Shown: one piece after another, positions 39,511 to 47,565 of the stretch
How positions within the stretch are numbered: position 1 is the first letter of the stretch
Layout: every line of letters starts with the position of its first letter
From: Verrucomicrobiales bacterium
GTDB taxonomy: Bacteria; Verrucomicrobiota; Verrucomicrobiia; Limisphaerales; J093
Length of the DNA stretch: 64,000 nucleotides
Direction: 5' to 3'
NCBI GenBank assembly: GCA_024233305.1
Contig: JACKPV010000031.1
Coordinates: 62,001 to 126,000, forward strand
Translations under genes and position numbers: made by a program
The notes under the pieces: model-generated
What the model was told of the DNA's origin: nothing
The model's database searches: none
The model's input: the letters and a program-made list of their open reading frames with translations, nothing else

Positions 39511-41946
39511 TCAACGGGAATCCCCCGACGACACCGTGCCGCCATCAGGAAACGGCAGACCGGGTTTCAGGAGGCGCACGTCATACAGTCCTCCGGCCAG
39601 CGACCGTTGCGCCACAAACCCGATGGTCACGCGACCATCTGCACCCGAACTCAGAACCGTCGCGGGGATCGCGTAGCGCTTCTCGATGAACGTCCCCCGC
39701 TCTGCCGCGCTGAGTTCCTGGCTGGCGATGATCTGATCGTTCGCGACGATATCGAACGCTCTTCCGGAATCGTCGCCGGAATAGGTCACCGAGAGTTCGG
39801 CGGCCTGTGCCCCGCGGATATCGAACGTGTACTGAAGGCGTCTCCCTTCCCGCCAGCGGCGTCCGTCGCGAATCCCTGTCCTGGCGCCCTCGCCCTGGTA
39901 GCCGTGTTCGACCTCCGACTGCTGTTCGCCGGGCGCCACCCAATCGAGCGTGGCCGCTTCCCGGTCGGCCTTCCAACGCTCCACCGCCGCCAAACGCGCG
40001 CGCCTTTCCTCCAGCGCGCCGGAAGTGGTCAGCTCCCAGTACATTTGATAGCGCTGATGATGCAGGCCGAAGAACGGCTCGAGCAGGACGCCATCGACCT
40101 GACCCGGTTCGATCACGTCGGCGAGGCGAAAATGCAGTGCGCCCGCGGCCGGATCGGGATGGAGGTGTTCAGGCAGTTTTGCCGAGGTTGTCAGCAGGCA
40201 CGGCGCCTGGTCCAGCGGCACCGTCGGGCCGTTCGCCACGTGCGCCATGCGACCGTTGCTGGCGCGTTCGCCCATCAGGTCGCGGGCGCCGGCGGGCGCC
40301 GCCAGCACGATCGGTCCATACAGGATTGCCGCCCAATTCGAGCCGTCCGGCAGGGGATCCACCGTTGTTCGCATTGGCAGTTCAACCTCGATCCGATCCC
40401 CGTTGTGCCACTGGCGACGGATTTCCGCATAAGAAGACGGCGACGACGAAGCGGGCGTGGTGATGCCGTTCACCCGCAGGCCCAACTTCCCCGCCGGCAC
40501 CCACCACGGATGACGGATCCGCACCGTGAACGCCGCCGGTCGATCGAGCTGGAGCCGCATTTGCGAACGGGGCTCGAAAGGGAACCGGTTCTCCTGCCGG
40601 AGAATCAGGCCATCGCCGGCCCGGAGTTCGGAGGCAATGAACAGGTTGACGTAAAGCCCGTCCCCATCCCGCGCATAGATGAACTGACCGTAGCGGCCGG
40701 GGTTCTCCATACCGGTGCCGACACAGCACCAAAAACACTCCTCCGCCTGCGAATACACGCGGTAATGCCCCGGTCGCAGGGGCGTGAAATAGACGTAGCC
40801 GGGGTCGTTTGGGTCGATGGACGCGAGAAGATGGTTGTACAGAGCGCGCTCGTAGAAATCCGCATAGCGCGCTCGGGGGTGTGCCGCGAAAAGCGTCTCG
40901 GTCAGCCGCAGCATGTTGTATGTATTGCACGTCTCCGGGCCCTCGCGGTGTTCGATCAGGCGGCTGAAGTCCCGGGGATCGTTGAAGTGTTCCGAAACGC
41001 TGTTGCCGCCGAAGGCAACGCTGCGGTGGCCGACCACGGTATCCCAGAAGAAGCGGGCGCCGAAATCCGCCCTGGCGTCGTGGGTCAGACTGGCGATTCG
41101 GGCCAGACCGACAACCTTGGGAATCTGGGTGTTGGCGTGCAGACCGGTCAGCCTGTCCTCCCCGGCCATCAACGGATCGATGACGGCGTGGTGGTGGAAA
41201 CGCCCGGCGGCCTCGAGGTACCGGCGATCACCGGAGAGGGTGTAGAGGTCCGCCATCGCTTCATTCATGCCACCATGCTCGGTGGCGAGCATCTCCTGCA
41301 TTTCCGCCTCGCTCAAACCGGAGATGACTTCCAGGCACCAGTCACCGAGGCGTAGGAGCAAATCGCGCGCCTCGGGGCGCTCCCCGAGAAGGCAGACATC
41401 CCGCAGCCCGGCGAAGGTCTTGTGAACGTTGTACCACGGCACCCACTTGGTCCGGATCCGGCCCACGTCACCCGTCGCGATGGCCCGCCAAAGATCCCGG
41501 CTGCCGGGCACGCCGCCGAGGTATCCATTGCCATTCGCCTGTTGCACGCGCTCGAGTTCGACCACCATGTGCTCCAGCCGACGACCCAATTCCCCGTCGG
41601 GATCATTGCCGCTGGCGATCATGCCGGCGAGGGCGCTCAGGTAATGCCCCGCCGTGTGGCCGTCGAGGCCCATGCTCTCCCAGTTCGGATACGGCGGCTT
41701 TGCCGGTTGCAGCCCCGCTTCCCGCAGGAACGGCGCAAGCAAGCGATCCGGATCGTGGGCCAGGAGATACCGCCGGTTCGCCGCGGCAGCATCGGCAAAC
41801 GGCCCCGGAAGCAGACGCACCCGGCTCAGGGGAAAGAGCTGCGCGACGGTGTCGGGCGCAACCACCAACGCCCCTTCCGCAACGGAGGAAGCACAAATGA
41901 GGAAAGCGACCGAGAGGAGGCCGGTGAGAGGGCGGGGGTTGCTCAT
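39511..41946 (-). CDS. Secreted GH127 beta-L-arabinofuranosidase (DUF1680)
   Basis: This 811-residue protein has a signal peptide (LTGLLSVAFLICASSVAEG) and a GH127 (alpha/alpha)6 barrel: WESMGLDGHTAGHYLSALA, YNVHKTFAGLRD, EHGGMNEAMADLY. The Zn-cysteine active site is intact: Glu and Cys in EGPETCNTYNML (about 335) and the Cys pair in ECFWCCVGTGMEN (about 405), which includes the nucleophilic Cys. A beta-sandwich follows, with a C-terminal DUF-like domain (about 690-800). ATG at 41946 is preferred because it opens the signal peptide; the frame to 42030 overlaps the GH43 gene. It removes beta-linked L-arabinofuranose, complementing the alpha-specific GH51 and GH43. Confidence 0.92.
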   Translation of the reverse strand: MSNPRPLTGLLSVAFLICASSVAEGALVVAPDTVAQLFPLSRVRLLPGPFADAAAANRRYLLAHDPDRLLAPFLREAGLQPAKPPYPNWESMGLDGHTAGHYLSALAGMIASGNDPDGELGRRLEHMVVELERVQQANGNGYLGGVPGSRDLWRAIATGDVGRIRTKWVPWYNVHKTFAGLRDVCLLGERPEARDLLLRLGDWCLEVISGLSEAEMQEMLATEHGGMNEAMADLYTLSGDRRYLEAAGRFHHHAVIDPLMAGEDRLTGLHANTQIPKVVGLARIASLTHDARADFGARFFWDTVVGHRSVAFGGNSVSEHFNDPRDFSRLIEHREGPETCNTYNMLRLTETLFAAHPRARYADFYERALYNHLLASIDPNDPGYVYFTPLRPGHYRVYSQAEECFWCCVGTGMENPGRYGQFIYARDGDGLYVNLFIASELRAGDGLILRQENRFPFEPRSQMRLQLDRPAAFTVRIRHPWWVPAGKLGLRVNGITTPASSSPSSYAEIRRQWHNGDRIEVELPMRTTVDPLPDGSNWAAILYGPIVLAAPAGARDLMGERASNGRMAHVANGPTVPLDQAPCLLTTSAKLPEHLHPDPAAGALHFRLADVIEPGQVDGVLLEPFFGLHHQRYQMYWELTTSGALEERRARLAAVERWKADREAATLDWVAPGEQQSEVEHGYQGEGARTGIRDGRRWREGRRLQYTFDIRGAQAAELSVTYSGDDSGRAFDIVANDQIIASQELSAAERGTFIEKRYAIPATVLSSGADGRVTIGFVAQRSLAGGLYDVRLLKPGLPFPDGGTVSSGDSR

Positions 41947-41962
41947 GAGGCGCGTCGTGGGT

Positions 41963-44086
41963 TCAGTCAACCGGCTTCCACTTGAAGCAGGCCCCACCCC
42001 GGCGGGCAGGTTGCGGCCCGGTGGCGGCAAGCGTCACCGCCCCGGGTTCGCCCGGTCGGATTGTCAGGTAGCGGTGATTGCTCAGCGAAAGCAGCATCGT
42101 GTCGCCGCGCATCAAATTGATCCATTGGAAAGACTCAGCCTCCCCTGGCGGCCCGCCGGCAACCTCCTTCAGAAGCACGCTCTCGCCGGACGCTGAAACG
42201 AGCCGCCCATCCGCCGTCCGCAAAGCCACCCGCCCCAAGCCCAGATCGACAACCTCGAACCGGGCCCGCTCCGGCGTGGGATCGCTTGCGGCAACGGTGA
42301 GGTTCACCAACATGCCGCTCAGAACATCCGCGGCCAATAGGCGGCCGTCGGCGCCACTGGTCAGCGTGACGGTCTTCCCCACGGGAATCTCCCGCTCCAC
42401 TCCCCGAGCGCGCGGTTCCTCCACGGTGTAGCTGTCGAAGTCCGCCCATCCACCTGCCTTCCCGGACGTGTTGTAGTGGAACAACGCCGGCCGCACGCCC
42501 TGAAAAGTCGTCAACTGAAACGTCATCGTGAACGGATCACCCAACGGGGTGAACTCCCGACCGTCGGCACTCCAGCTGAACACCGCCTCGTCCGTGTCAA
42601 AGCTGCAATGGACCCGCAGCCAGAGTCGCGCCGGGGGAACCACCGGGCTGAGGACCGGGGGAATGGCGGCGCGCGGAGTCGCGTTTCGTCGTCCGAATCC
42701 GCGCTCCATGCCGGAGCTGGTGTAACGCTGCACGCTCGCCCGGTCGTCGGTCTTCACCACGCCGATCCACGCATACGGGGAACTGAGCAGCGCCAACCCC
42801 GCCGTATCACCCGCAGCCATCCCCACGGTGTCCAACTCCACGGTCATGATGGACTCGGGCCCCGGCGGGCGTTGACAGAGGCTGTTGCGCGCGCTGTAAA
42901 AATCGTCGGCAGGAAGAGAATGAAGCCGCAGCATACCAGGCCGCTCGCGGAGGGACCACCGCGCGTCATCGGGCGCGTGGTTCCATTGCCAGTGCGGATT
43001 CAGCCGGCCACCGTCGAAGTTGTCGTCGTGAATGAACGCCGGACGCGGCTCTTGGACGAAGCTGGTGTCCGGCTTGATCCACGTGTTGGGCGCCTTCCGC
43101 AGATTGCCCGGCAGACCGATCAACGGGAAGCCGACGTTCCATGTGACCGGGACCAGGGAGACCATGCGCCCGGCGCTGCCGTGGTCCGACATGATGATGC
43201 TCCACCACTCGCCCGAGGGGGTATCCACGATGCCTCCCTGGTGCAGCGTCAATCCACGGTCGTCCGATCGAGCGCGGGCCGGCGCCGCGATGGTCACGCC
43301 GAGCGACTCGCCCTGCACCATACGCGCCACTTTCCATGGTCCCCGAATCGAGTCCGCAATCGCGACCATTTGGTCGGTGGTCGCGCCGGGGATCGCCGAA
43401 ACGTCGACGTATCTTCCGTTGATCTTGTACAGGTGGTGCCCCTCGCCCATTGGCGCATCGAGTTCATACCGAACCCCCGGCACAAACGACCGGAGGTCGG
43501 GCGTCAGTTCCTCGATCGGGTAAGGACTGCGGTTGCCGGAAATGAGATAGACCTTGCCGTCGTCGTCGAACAATACCGACAAATCGTGGCGCCCGGGCAG
43601 TTGGTTCCGTTCCCAAGGGCCATCGATGGATTTCGAGCGGAACACCTGCAGACCGGCGCCATTGACATTCGAGAACACATAGAACATGCCCTGGTGATGC
43701 CGGATGCAGGGCGCCCAGATGCCGCGACCGTAGATGTTCCCTCCTTCCAGCCGGAAGGCCGGCCCCAAATCCAAACGGTCCATGCAGTAACCCGCCAGTT
43801 CCCAGTTCACCAAATCCTTCGAGCGCATCAACTGCACCGACGGATTCATGTGCATCGTGGTGCCGGCAAGGTAATAGTCGTCCCCGACCCGAATGACGTC
43901 CGGATCCTCGAATTCCTCGTAGAACAACGGATTCGAGTACGTGCCGTTCCCGTTGTCCGCGGTCCAGTGCCTTTCCGCCGCAGAAGGCAGACCGGAAGCG
44001 GTCGCTGCCCCCGGGCGCAAACCTGGTGCTGTGCCTCCGGCCAGAAGCGCGTACAGGACCCAACGGGTGGAGAATACTCGGCCCAT
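41963..44086 (-). CDS. Secreted GH43 beta-xylosidase/arabinofuranosidase with C-terminal trefoil-like domain
   Basis: The gene encodes 707 residues. A signal-like N-terminus precedes a five-bladed GH43 propeller with its carboxylate triad: Asp in FEDPDVIRVGDDYYLAGTT (about 62), Asp in SVLFDDDGKVYLISG (about 175) and the acid Glu in MGEGHHLYKINGRYV (about 214). A GH43 C2-type beta-sandwich (about 350-560, NPHWQWNHAPDDARWSL) is followed by a domain of about 140 residues with trefoil/fascin-like repeats (VTLTSGADGRLLAADVLSG, VALRTADGRLVSASG). Exact substrate within GH43 is not decidable by eye. It sits 4 bases after the Gfo/Idh stop, so translation is probably coupled. Confidence 0.92.
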   Translation of the reverse strand: MGRVFSTRWVLYALLAGGTAPGLRPGAATASGLPSAAERHWTADNGNGTYSNPLFYEEFEDPDVIRVGDDYYLAGTTMHMNPSVQLMRSKDLVNWELAGYCMDRLDLGPAFRLEGGNIYGRGIWAPCIRHHQGMFYVFSNVNGAGLQVFRSKSIDGPWERNQLPGRHDLSVLFDDDGKVYLISGNRSPYPIEELTPDLRSFVPGVRYELDAPMGEGHHLYKINGRYVDVSAIPGATTDQMVAIADSIRGPWKVARMVQGESLGVTIAAPARARSDDRGLTLHQGGIVDTPSGEWWSIIMSDHGSAGRMVSLVPVTWNVGFPLIGLPGNLRKAPNTWIKPDTSFVQEPRPAFIHDDNFDGGRLNPHWQWNHAPDDARWSLRERPGMLRLHSLPADDFYSARNSLCQRPPGPESIMTVELDTVGMAAGDTAGLALLSSPYAWIGVVKTDDRASVQRYTSSGMERGFGRRNATPRAAIPPVLSPVVPPARLWLRVHCSFDTDEAVFSWSADGREFTPLGDPFTMTFQLTTFQGVRPALFHYNTSGKAGGWADFDSYTVEEPRARGVEREIPVGKTVTLTSGADGRLLAADVLSGMLVNLTVAASDPTPERARFEVVDLGLGRVALRTADGRLVSASGESVLLKEVAGGPPGEAESFQWINLMRGDTMLLSLSNHRYLTIRPGEPGAVTLAATGPQPARRGGACFKWKPVD

Positions 44087-44089
44087 GCC

Positions 44090-45481
44090 TCAGACCTTCG
44101 GCAGCTCGAATCCCTTCCGCCGCGGACGGTCCAGCATCGTGTTGGCCAGGGCGTTGTTGGTGAACTGTTCCTGGACCGGATCCCAGGCCAGCCGGGTACC
44201 GACGGTCTGCGTCTGCTGGCTCACCCAGCGGGCGATATTGCCCAAATGACAAACCGTGGCCGACCGGTGCCCGATCTCCACGTCGCACACGCAGCGCTTC
44301 CGCTCCTTGATGCCGTCCACGAAGTTCCGGTAGTGGTTGCGGGCGGTGTCGAGCTGGACCGGCAGATTGTCGAGCGGGACATTTTTCCACCCGGGCTCGC
44401 TGACCTCGAAGCGCCCGCGGTCGATGCGCACGTGTCCCTTCTCGCCAATGAACAGGGCGCCGCCGTTTGGGTTGGCATCCTCCGACAGCTCCAGGTGGAT
44501 GCCCCCCGGATACCGCATATGGATGACGGTCTCCTTCGCGCCGAAGAACCGGCCATACTGCGAGTTCTCGTCGGCCACCCAAGGCTTGTAAGGCTCGCCT
44601 TCGACCCAGACCTCGGTCGGCCCGCTTTCATCCATGCCGAGCGCCCACTGGACCTGGTCAAGATCATGGGCGCCCCAGCCGCAGATCTCGCCGCCGCAGA
44701 AATCCTTGATGGAAAGCCACCCCGGACGCGAACGGCTGGTGCGGATGTTCTCGTTGAACGGTTTGGCCTCCGCCGGCCCCAACCATTGGTCCCAATTCAA
44801 ACTCTCCGGAACGGCCTGACCGGGCAGGTTGCATTCCCAGGCGCCGGCGAAATTGACGCCGACCACGCGGGTGACCTTGCCGATGAAACCGTTGCGAACC
44901 AGCATGCACGCCCGGTGGAAGCTGGCCTGCGAACGCTGCTGGCTCCCCACCTGAAGCACGCGGTCCTGGCGGCGGATGGCTTTCACCATCGCCCGCCCCT
45001 CCGCCACGGTCAGCGTCATGCACTTCTCGACATACACGTCCTTGCCGGCGAGCGCGGCGTCGATGGAGTGCAGGGCATGCCAATGGTCGGGGCTGGCAAT
45101 GACGACGGCATCGATGTCCTTCCGCTCCAGAAGGCGACGGTAATCCTGGCAGACTCCCTTCTCGTCGAGGCCCAGGCGCTTGGCGCTCTGGCGTGCGCGC
45201 CCGAGATCCACGTCGCAAACCGCCGCGAACCGCACATCCGCAAAGCCGGCCAACCCTGCAATATCGGCCGGCCCCCGGCTGCCGGTGCCGATCGCTCCCA
45301 TGACGACCTGGTTGCCGGGCGCGGCTTCCCCTCCGAGAACGCGGTGGGGCGCCAGGGAAAAGCCAGCCATGCCGACCGCGCCGGTTTTCGCCAGGAACTT
45401 GAGCGCCCGTCGCCGGGACATCCGCAGGGGTGTGGGTTCGTGTTTCCGCCGGGGTGTGACGTGATTTGTTTTCATGAGCAT
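44090..45481 (-). CDS. Tat-exported Gfo/Idh/MocA-family oxidoreductase
   Basis: The gene encodes 463 residues. A twin-arginine signal (MSRRRALKFLAKTGAVGMAG) precedes the NAD(P)-binding fold (VVMGAIGTGSRG), the segment VVIASPDHWHALHSIDA, and the usual EKP motif altered to EKC (DVYVEKCMTLTV). The C-terminal domain has HDLDQVQWALGMDE and a long region with HMRYPGG. Such enzymes in PVC bacteria act on sugars or sugar derivatives, sometimes without external cofactor exchange. Its place between the PmoA-like and GH43 genes suggests a role in processing released sugar. ATG at 45481 or 45475 can serve as start. Confidence 0.9.
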   Translation of the reverse strand: MLMKTNHVTPRRKHEPTPLRMSRRRALKFLAKTGAVGMAGFSLAPHRVLGGEAAPGNQVVMGAIGTGSRGPADIAGLAGFADVRFAAVCDVDLGRARQSAKRLGLDEKGVCQDYRRLLERKDIDAVVIASPDHWHALHSIDAALAGKDVYVEKCMTLTVAEGRAMVKAIRRQDRVLQVGSQQRSQASFHRACMLVRNGFIGKVTRVVGVNFAGAWECNLPGQAVPESLNWDQWLGPAEAKPFNENIRTSRSRPGWLSIKDFCGGEICGWGAHDLDQVQWALGMDESGPTEVWVEGEPYKPWVADENSQYGRFFGAKETVIHMRYPGGIHLELSEDANPNGGALFIGEKGHVRIDRGRFEVSEPGWKNVPLDNLPVQLDTARNHYRNFVDGIKERKRCVCDVEIGHRSATVCHLGNIARWVSQQTQTVGTRLAWDPVQEQFTNNALANTMLDRPRRKGFELPKV

Positions 45482-45553
45482 TGGGCTTTCGGCTGCATTG
45501 GATGAAATCGGATTGAACGGGGATCGCGCTGCCGTCGAGGGGCACGGGGCAAA

Positions 45554-46543
45554 TCAATGGGCCTTCAACCACTCCTCGTGCGCGGCCACCAAGTCCGGCT
45601 GCGTCCACGCTTTGGGGCGTACGCAGATGCGGTAGCGAAGCGTGAAGCCGCTCTTGGCCGGCACCGCCCGAGGCTGGGGCGCCAGCAGGGCCTGGCAGAT
45701 GAAGGGCATCTGCCGCGAGTCAATGATGTACCAGGGCGCGTCCGTCCCCGCGTTCGCCGGGTCGGAAAAGAAGGCGAGGCTGCCAAGGTCCCGGGAACCC
45801 TCGGTGAAATTGCAGGCGACCGCGCCGGCGTTGGGGCGGGCGCGATTGCGAACGAACTGCTCGACCGGTCCGGTGGTGGTGACCACCGACATGGTGACGG
45901 GCAGCGGCGCCATGCGAGCGCTCAAGCCCGCGTAGCCGCCGTTCACCTGGCCGCCCGGCTCGCCCGGCATCGGCGTCCGATCCAGCACCAGGTCCCGGTC
46001 GCCGGCCGTGAAACGCGCCACCCAATCGATGGAAAAGCCGCCGTCCGCCGCCGGGGCCGAGACCCCCAGTTCGCGAATCTCCGTCAGGTCGGTCCCGCCG
46101 GACGGATTCACATAGCTCAGTTCGAGCCGGATCGTCGCCCGCCCGTCGGGTTCCGTCGCCATCGTCGGCCGCTCCCAACGCGTCCGGCCCTGCGCATTGC
46201 CGGCGCTGTTCTCCTCCCAGTAGTTCACCTGGGTGCCGTCGTCGGGATGGTTGATGTATTTCCAGGAAAACCAGAGCGCGTAGTGCCAGGGATGGTCCGC
46301 CGGTCTGAAGTTGGTCAGCGGCGCCTCTCCGCCCGGAGCCAGCGGATGGAAGAACGGTTTGCCCCGGCCCGGATCGTAACTGAAACACCAGAAAACGTTT
46401 GGGCCGTCGACCCACGCCAGGCTCGAGTCATCGCGTTGCCACTCCGCGAACGCACCGCTCGGAAACAACGCCAGCGTCAGGAGCGTCACCCCGGCCGGCC
46501 GGGCGCGGAACAGGAATCGCGTGGTCTTCATGAGCCGCATCAT
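45554..46543 (-). CDS. Secreted PmoA-like (DUF6807) protein
   Basis: This 329-residue protein has a signal peptide (ARPAGVTLLTLALFPSGAFAE). The core GEAPLTNFRPADHPWHYALWFSWKYI carries the HPWH block characteristic of the PmoA/DUF6807 family, and ends with VRNRARPNAGAVACNF, WYIIDSRQMPFICQALLAP and KSGFTLRYRICV. The family is common beside Gfo/Idh oxidoreductases and glycoside hydrolases in PVC and Bacteroidota genomes; its biochemical function is unknown to me. Starts at 46543, 46540 and 46531 are possible. It appears to be the first gene of the arabinoxylan cluster, and the long gap upstream should contain the promoter. Confidence 0.87.
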   Translation of the reverse strand: MMRLMKTTRFLFRARPAGVTLLTLALFPSGAFAEWQRDDSSLAWVDGPNVFWCFSYDPGRGKPFFHPLAPGGEAPLTNFRPADHPWHYALWFSWKYINHPDDGTQVNYWEENSAGNAQGRTRWERPTMATEPDGRATIRLELSYVNPSGGTDLTEIRELGVSAPAADGGFSIDWVARFTAGDRDLVLDRTPMPGEPGGQVNGGYAGLSARMAPLPVTMSVVTTTGPVEQFVRNRARPNAGAVACNFTEGSRDLGSLAFFSDPANAGTDAPWYIIDSRQMPFICQALLAPQPRAVPAKSGFTLRYRICVRPKAWTQPDLVAAHEEWLKAH

Positions 46544-46841
46544 ACCAACCGCCCCGCTCCGTAAAAGCAAGGACTGCCTTGCGCGAAGAGCGCCCCCTCC
46601 ACGGCGGCGCAACAACGTCCACCGACCAACGCCGACTCCGCGCATGGTTCACTGTGTCGTTGCAGCTGAACCAGCGGAGGCGCCTCCCCCCGGAGGACGG
46701 GGTGGGGCAAAAAGGACCTTCGGCGGCCAGATCACTTTCACCGCGGTTTCCCCCAATACCCAGCAGACGCCGAAGTAGAACATCGGGCGCCTGGCGGACA
46801 GCGATCCGCGCACCTGGTCCCATTGCCGCCCGGCTTGAACC
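46544..46841. other. Gene-free interval upstream of the arabinoxylan cluster
   Basis: No gene was recognised here. The stretch probably holds the promoter for the leftward cluster beginning at 46543, but no clear hexamer pair was found. Confidence 0.4.
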
Positions 46842-47041
46842 TCAGCCGTAACGATTCAGTAACTCCTAGCCGCCGACGTGCAGTCGGCGCATGATTCAGC
46901 GGGGATAGGGCAGCCTGTTGCCGAGGGCGACGATTCACCCAAAGGTGACTGCTGATCGGAATCGGCGAGCCCGCGTAAGCCCTTGGATTTCAGCGCCGAC
47001 TACACGTCGGCGGCTACCCCCTGTTGAATCGATACGGCTCA
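46842..47041. mobile_element. MITE/REP-like repeat element (200 bp) with inverted ends
   Basis: The ends are imperfect inverted repeats: TCAGCCGTAACGATTCA at 46842-46858 and TGAATCGATACGGCTCA at 47025-47041. Next to each end lies a 24-base palindrome block, present in inverted orientation with a single mismatch between the two (46867-46890 and 46993-47016). Each block forms a 7-bp hairpin: CGCCGAC with GTCGGCG, loops GTGCA and TACAC. The end motif matches the ends of the element at 30497-30697, although the core differs. No open frame for a transposase is present. Confidence 0.7.
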
Positions 47042-47506
47042 GGCCCTTTCCCGCTCCGCCGGGGTTCCATCCGGCTGTGCTGACCGCCGGGTGCATCGCC
47101 TCCGTCGCCGCTACCGAGACCTTATGCGGTCGATGGTGGCAGCAACGCTGTCCGACCCGCTGAGCGTCGATGACGAACTCCGCTGACTCGGAGAAGCGTT
47201 GGAGGTTGGCCGAAACCCCGCTCTCCCAGGGGAGGGAACTCCCGCAAAGCGTGATGCCTGGGTTTAACCGGCCGTTCCAGTCGGCTTTGGTGGAAAACTC
47301 GAGGTCGGCGCCACGCCGGGGATGACGGAGGGGTTGCCACAAAACGGCAGATTCCCTGTCAACCTCCGGCGCTTTCTTGCGGAGTACCGCATGAGGCAGC
47401 GAATCGTTCGCCCCGCCGGACGTCAAGCGTGCCGCGGAATGCGGAATGAACGGCGCGGTCCGGAAGCCGAGATGCGCGCCGTTCCGGCGGGAGCCCGCAA
47501 CTCCGG
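47042..47506. other. Gene-free interval before the giant secreted protein
   Basis: No credible coding sequence or RNA gene was seen. A small hairpin (CTCCG with CGGAG, near 47178-47193) is the only local structure noted. Confidence 0.4.
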
Positions 47507-47535
47507 TTGCCCGGGACCGGGGATCGGATTATTCT
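47507..47535 (+). promoter_or_regulatory. Predicted sigma70-like promoter for the giant secreted protein
   Basis: A -35-like TTGCCC (47507-47512) and a -10-like TATTCT (47530-47535) are separated by 17 bases, 30 bases before the ATG at 47566. Each matches consensus at four of six positions. It was read by eye only. Confidence 0.4.
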
Positions 47536-47565
47536 GCCACCGAAATCGCCCAATAAGGGAACTGC

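Noticed and set aside
42476..45505. Plus-strand open frame of 1009 codons
   Set aside because: Opposite the GH43 and Gfo/Idh genes, both of which have intact catalytic motifs on the other strand.
46544..47565. Possible tRNA or small RNA gene in the 1-kb gap
   Set aside because: No cloverleaf or known RNA motif was seen; the only clear structure is the repeat element.
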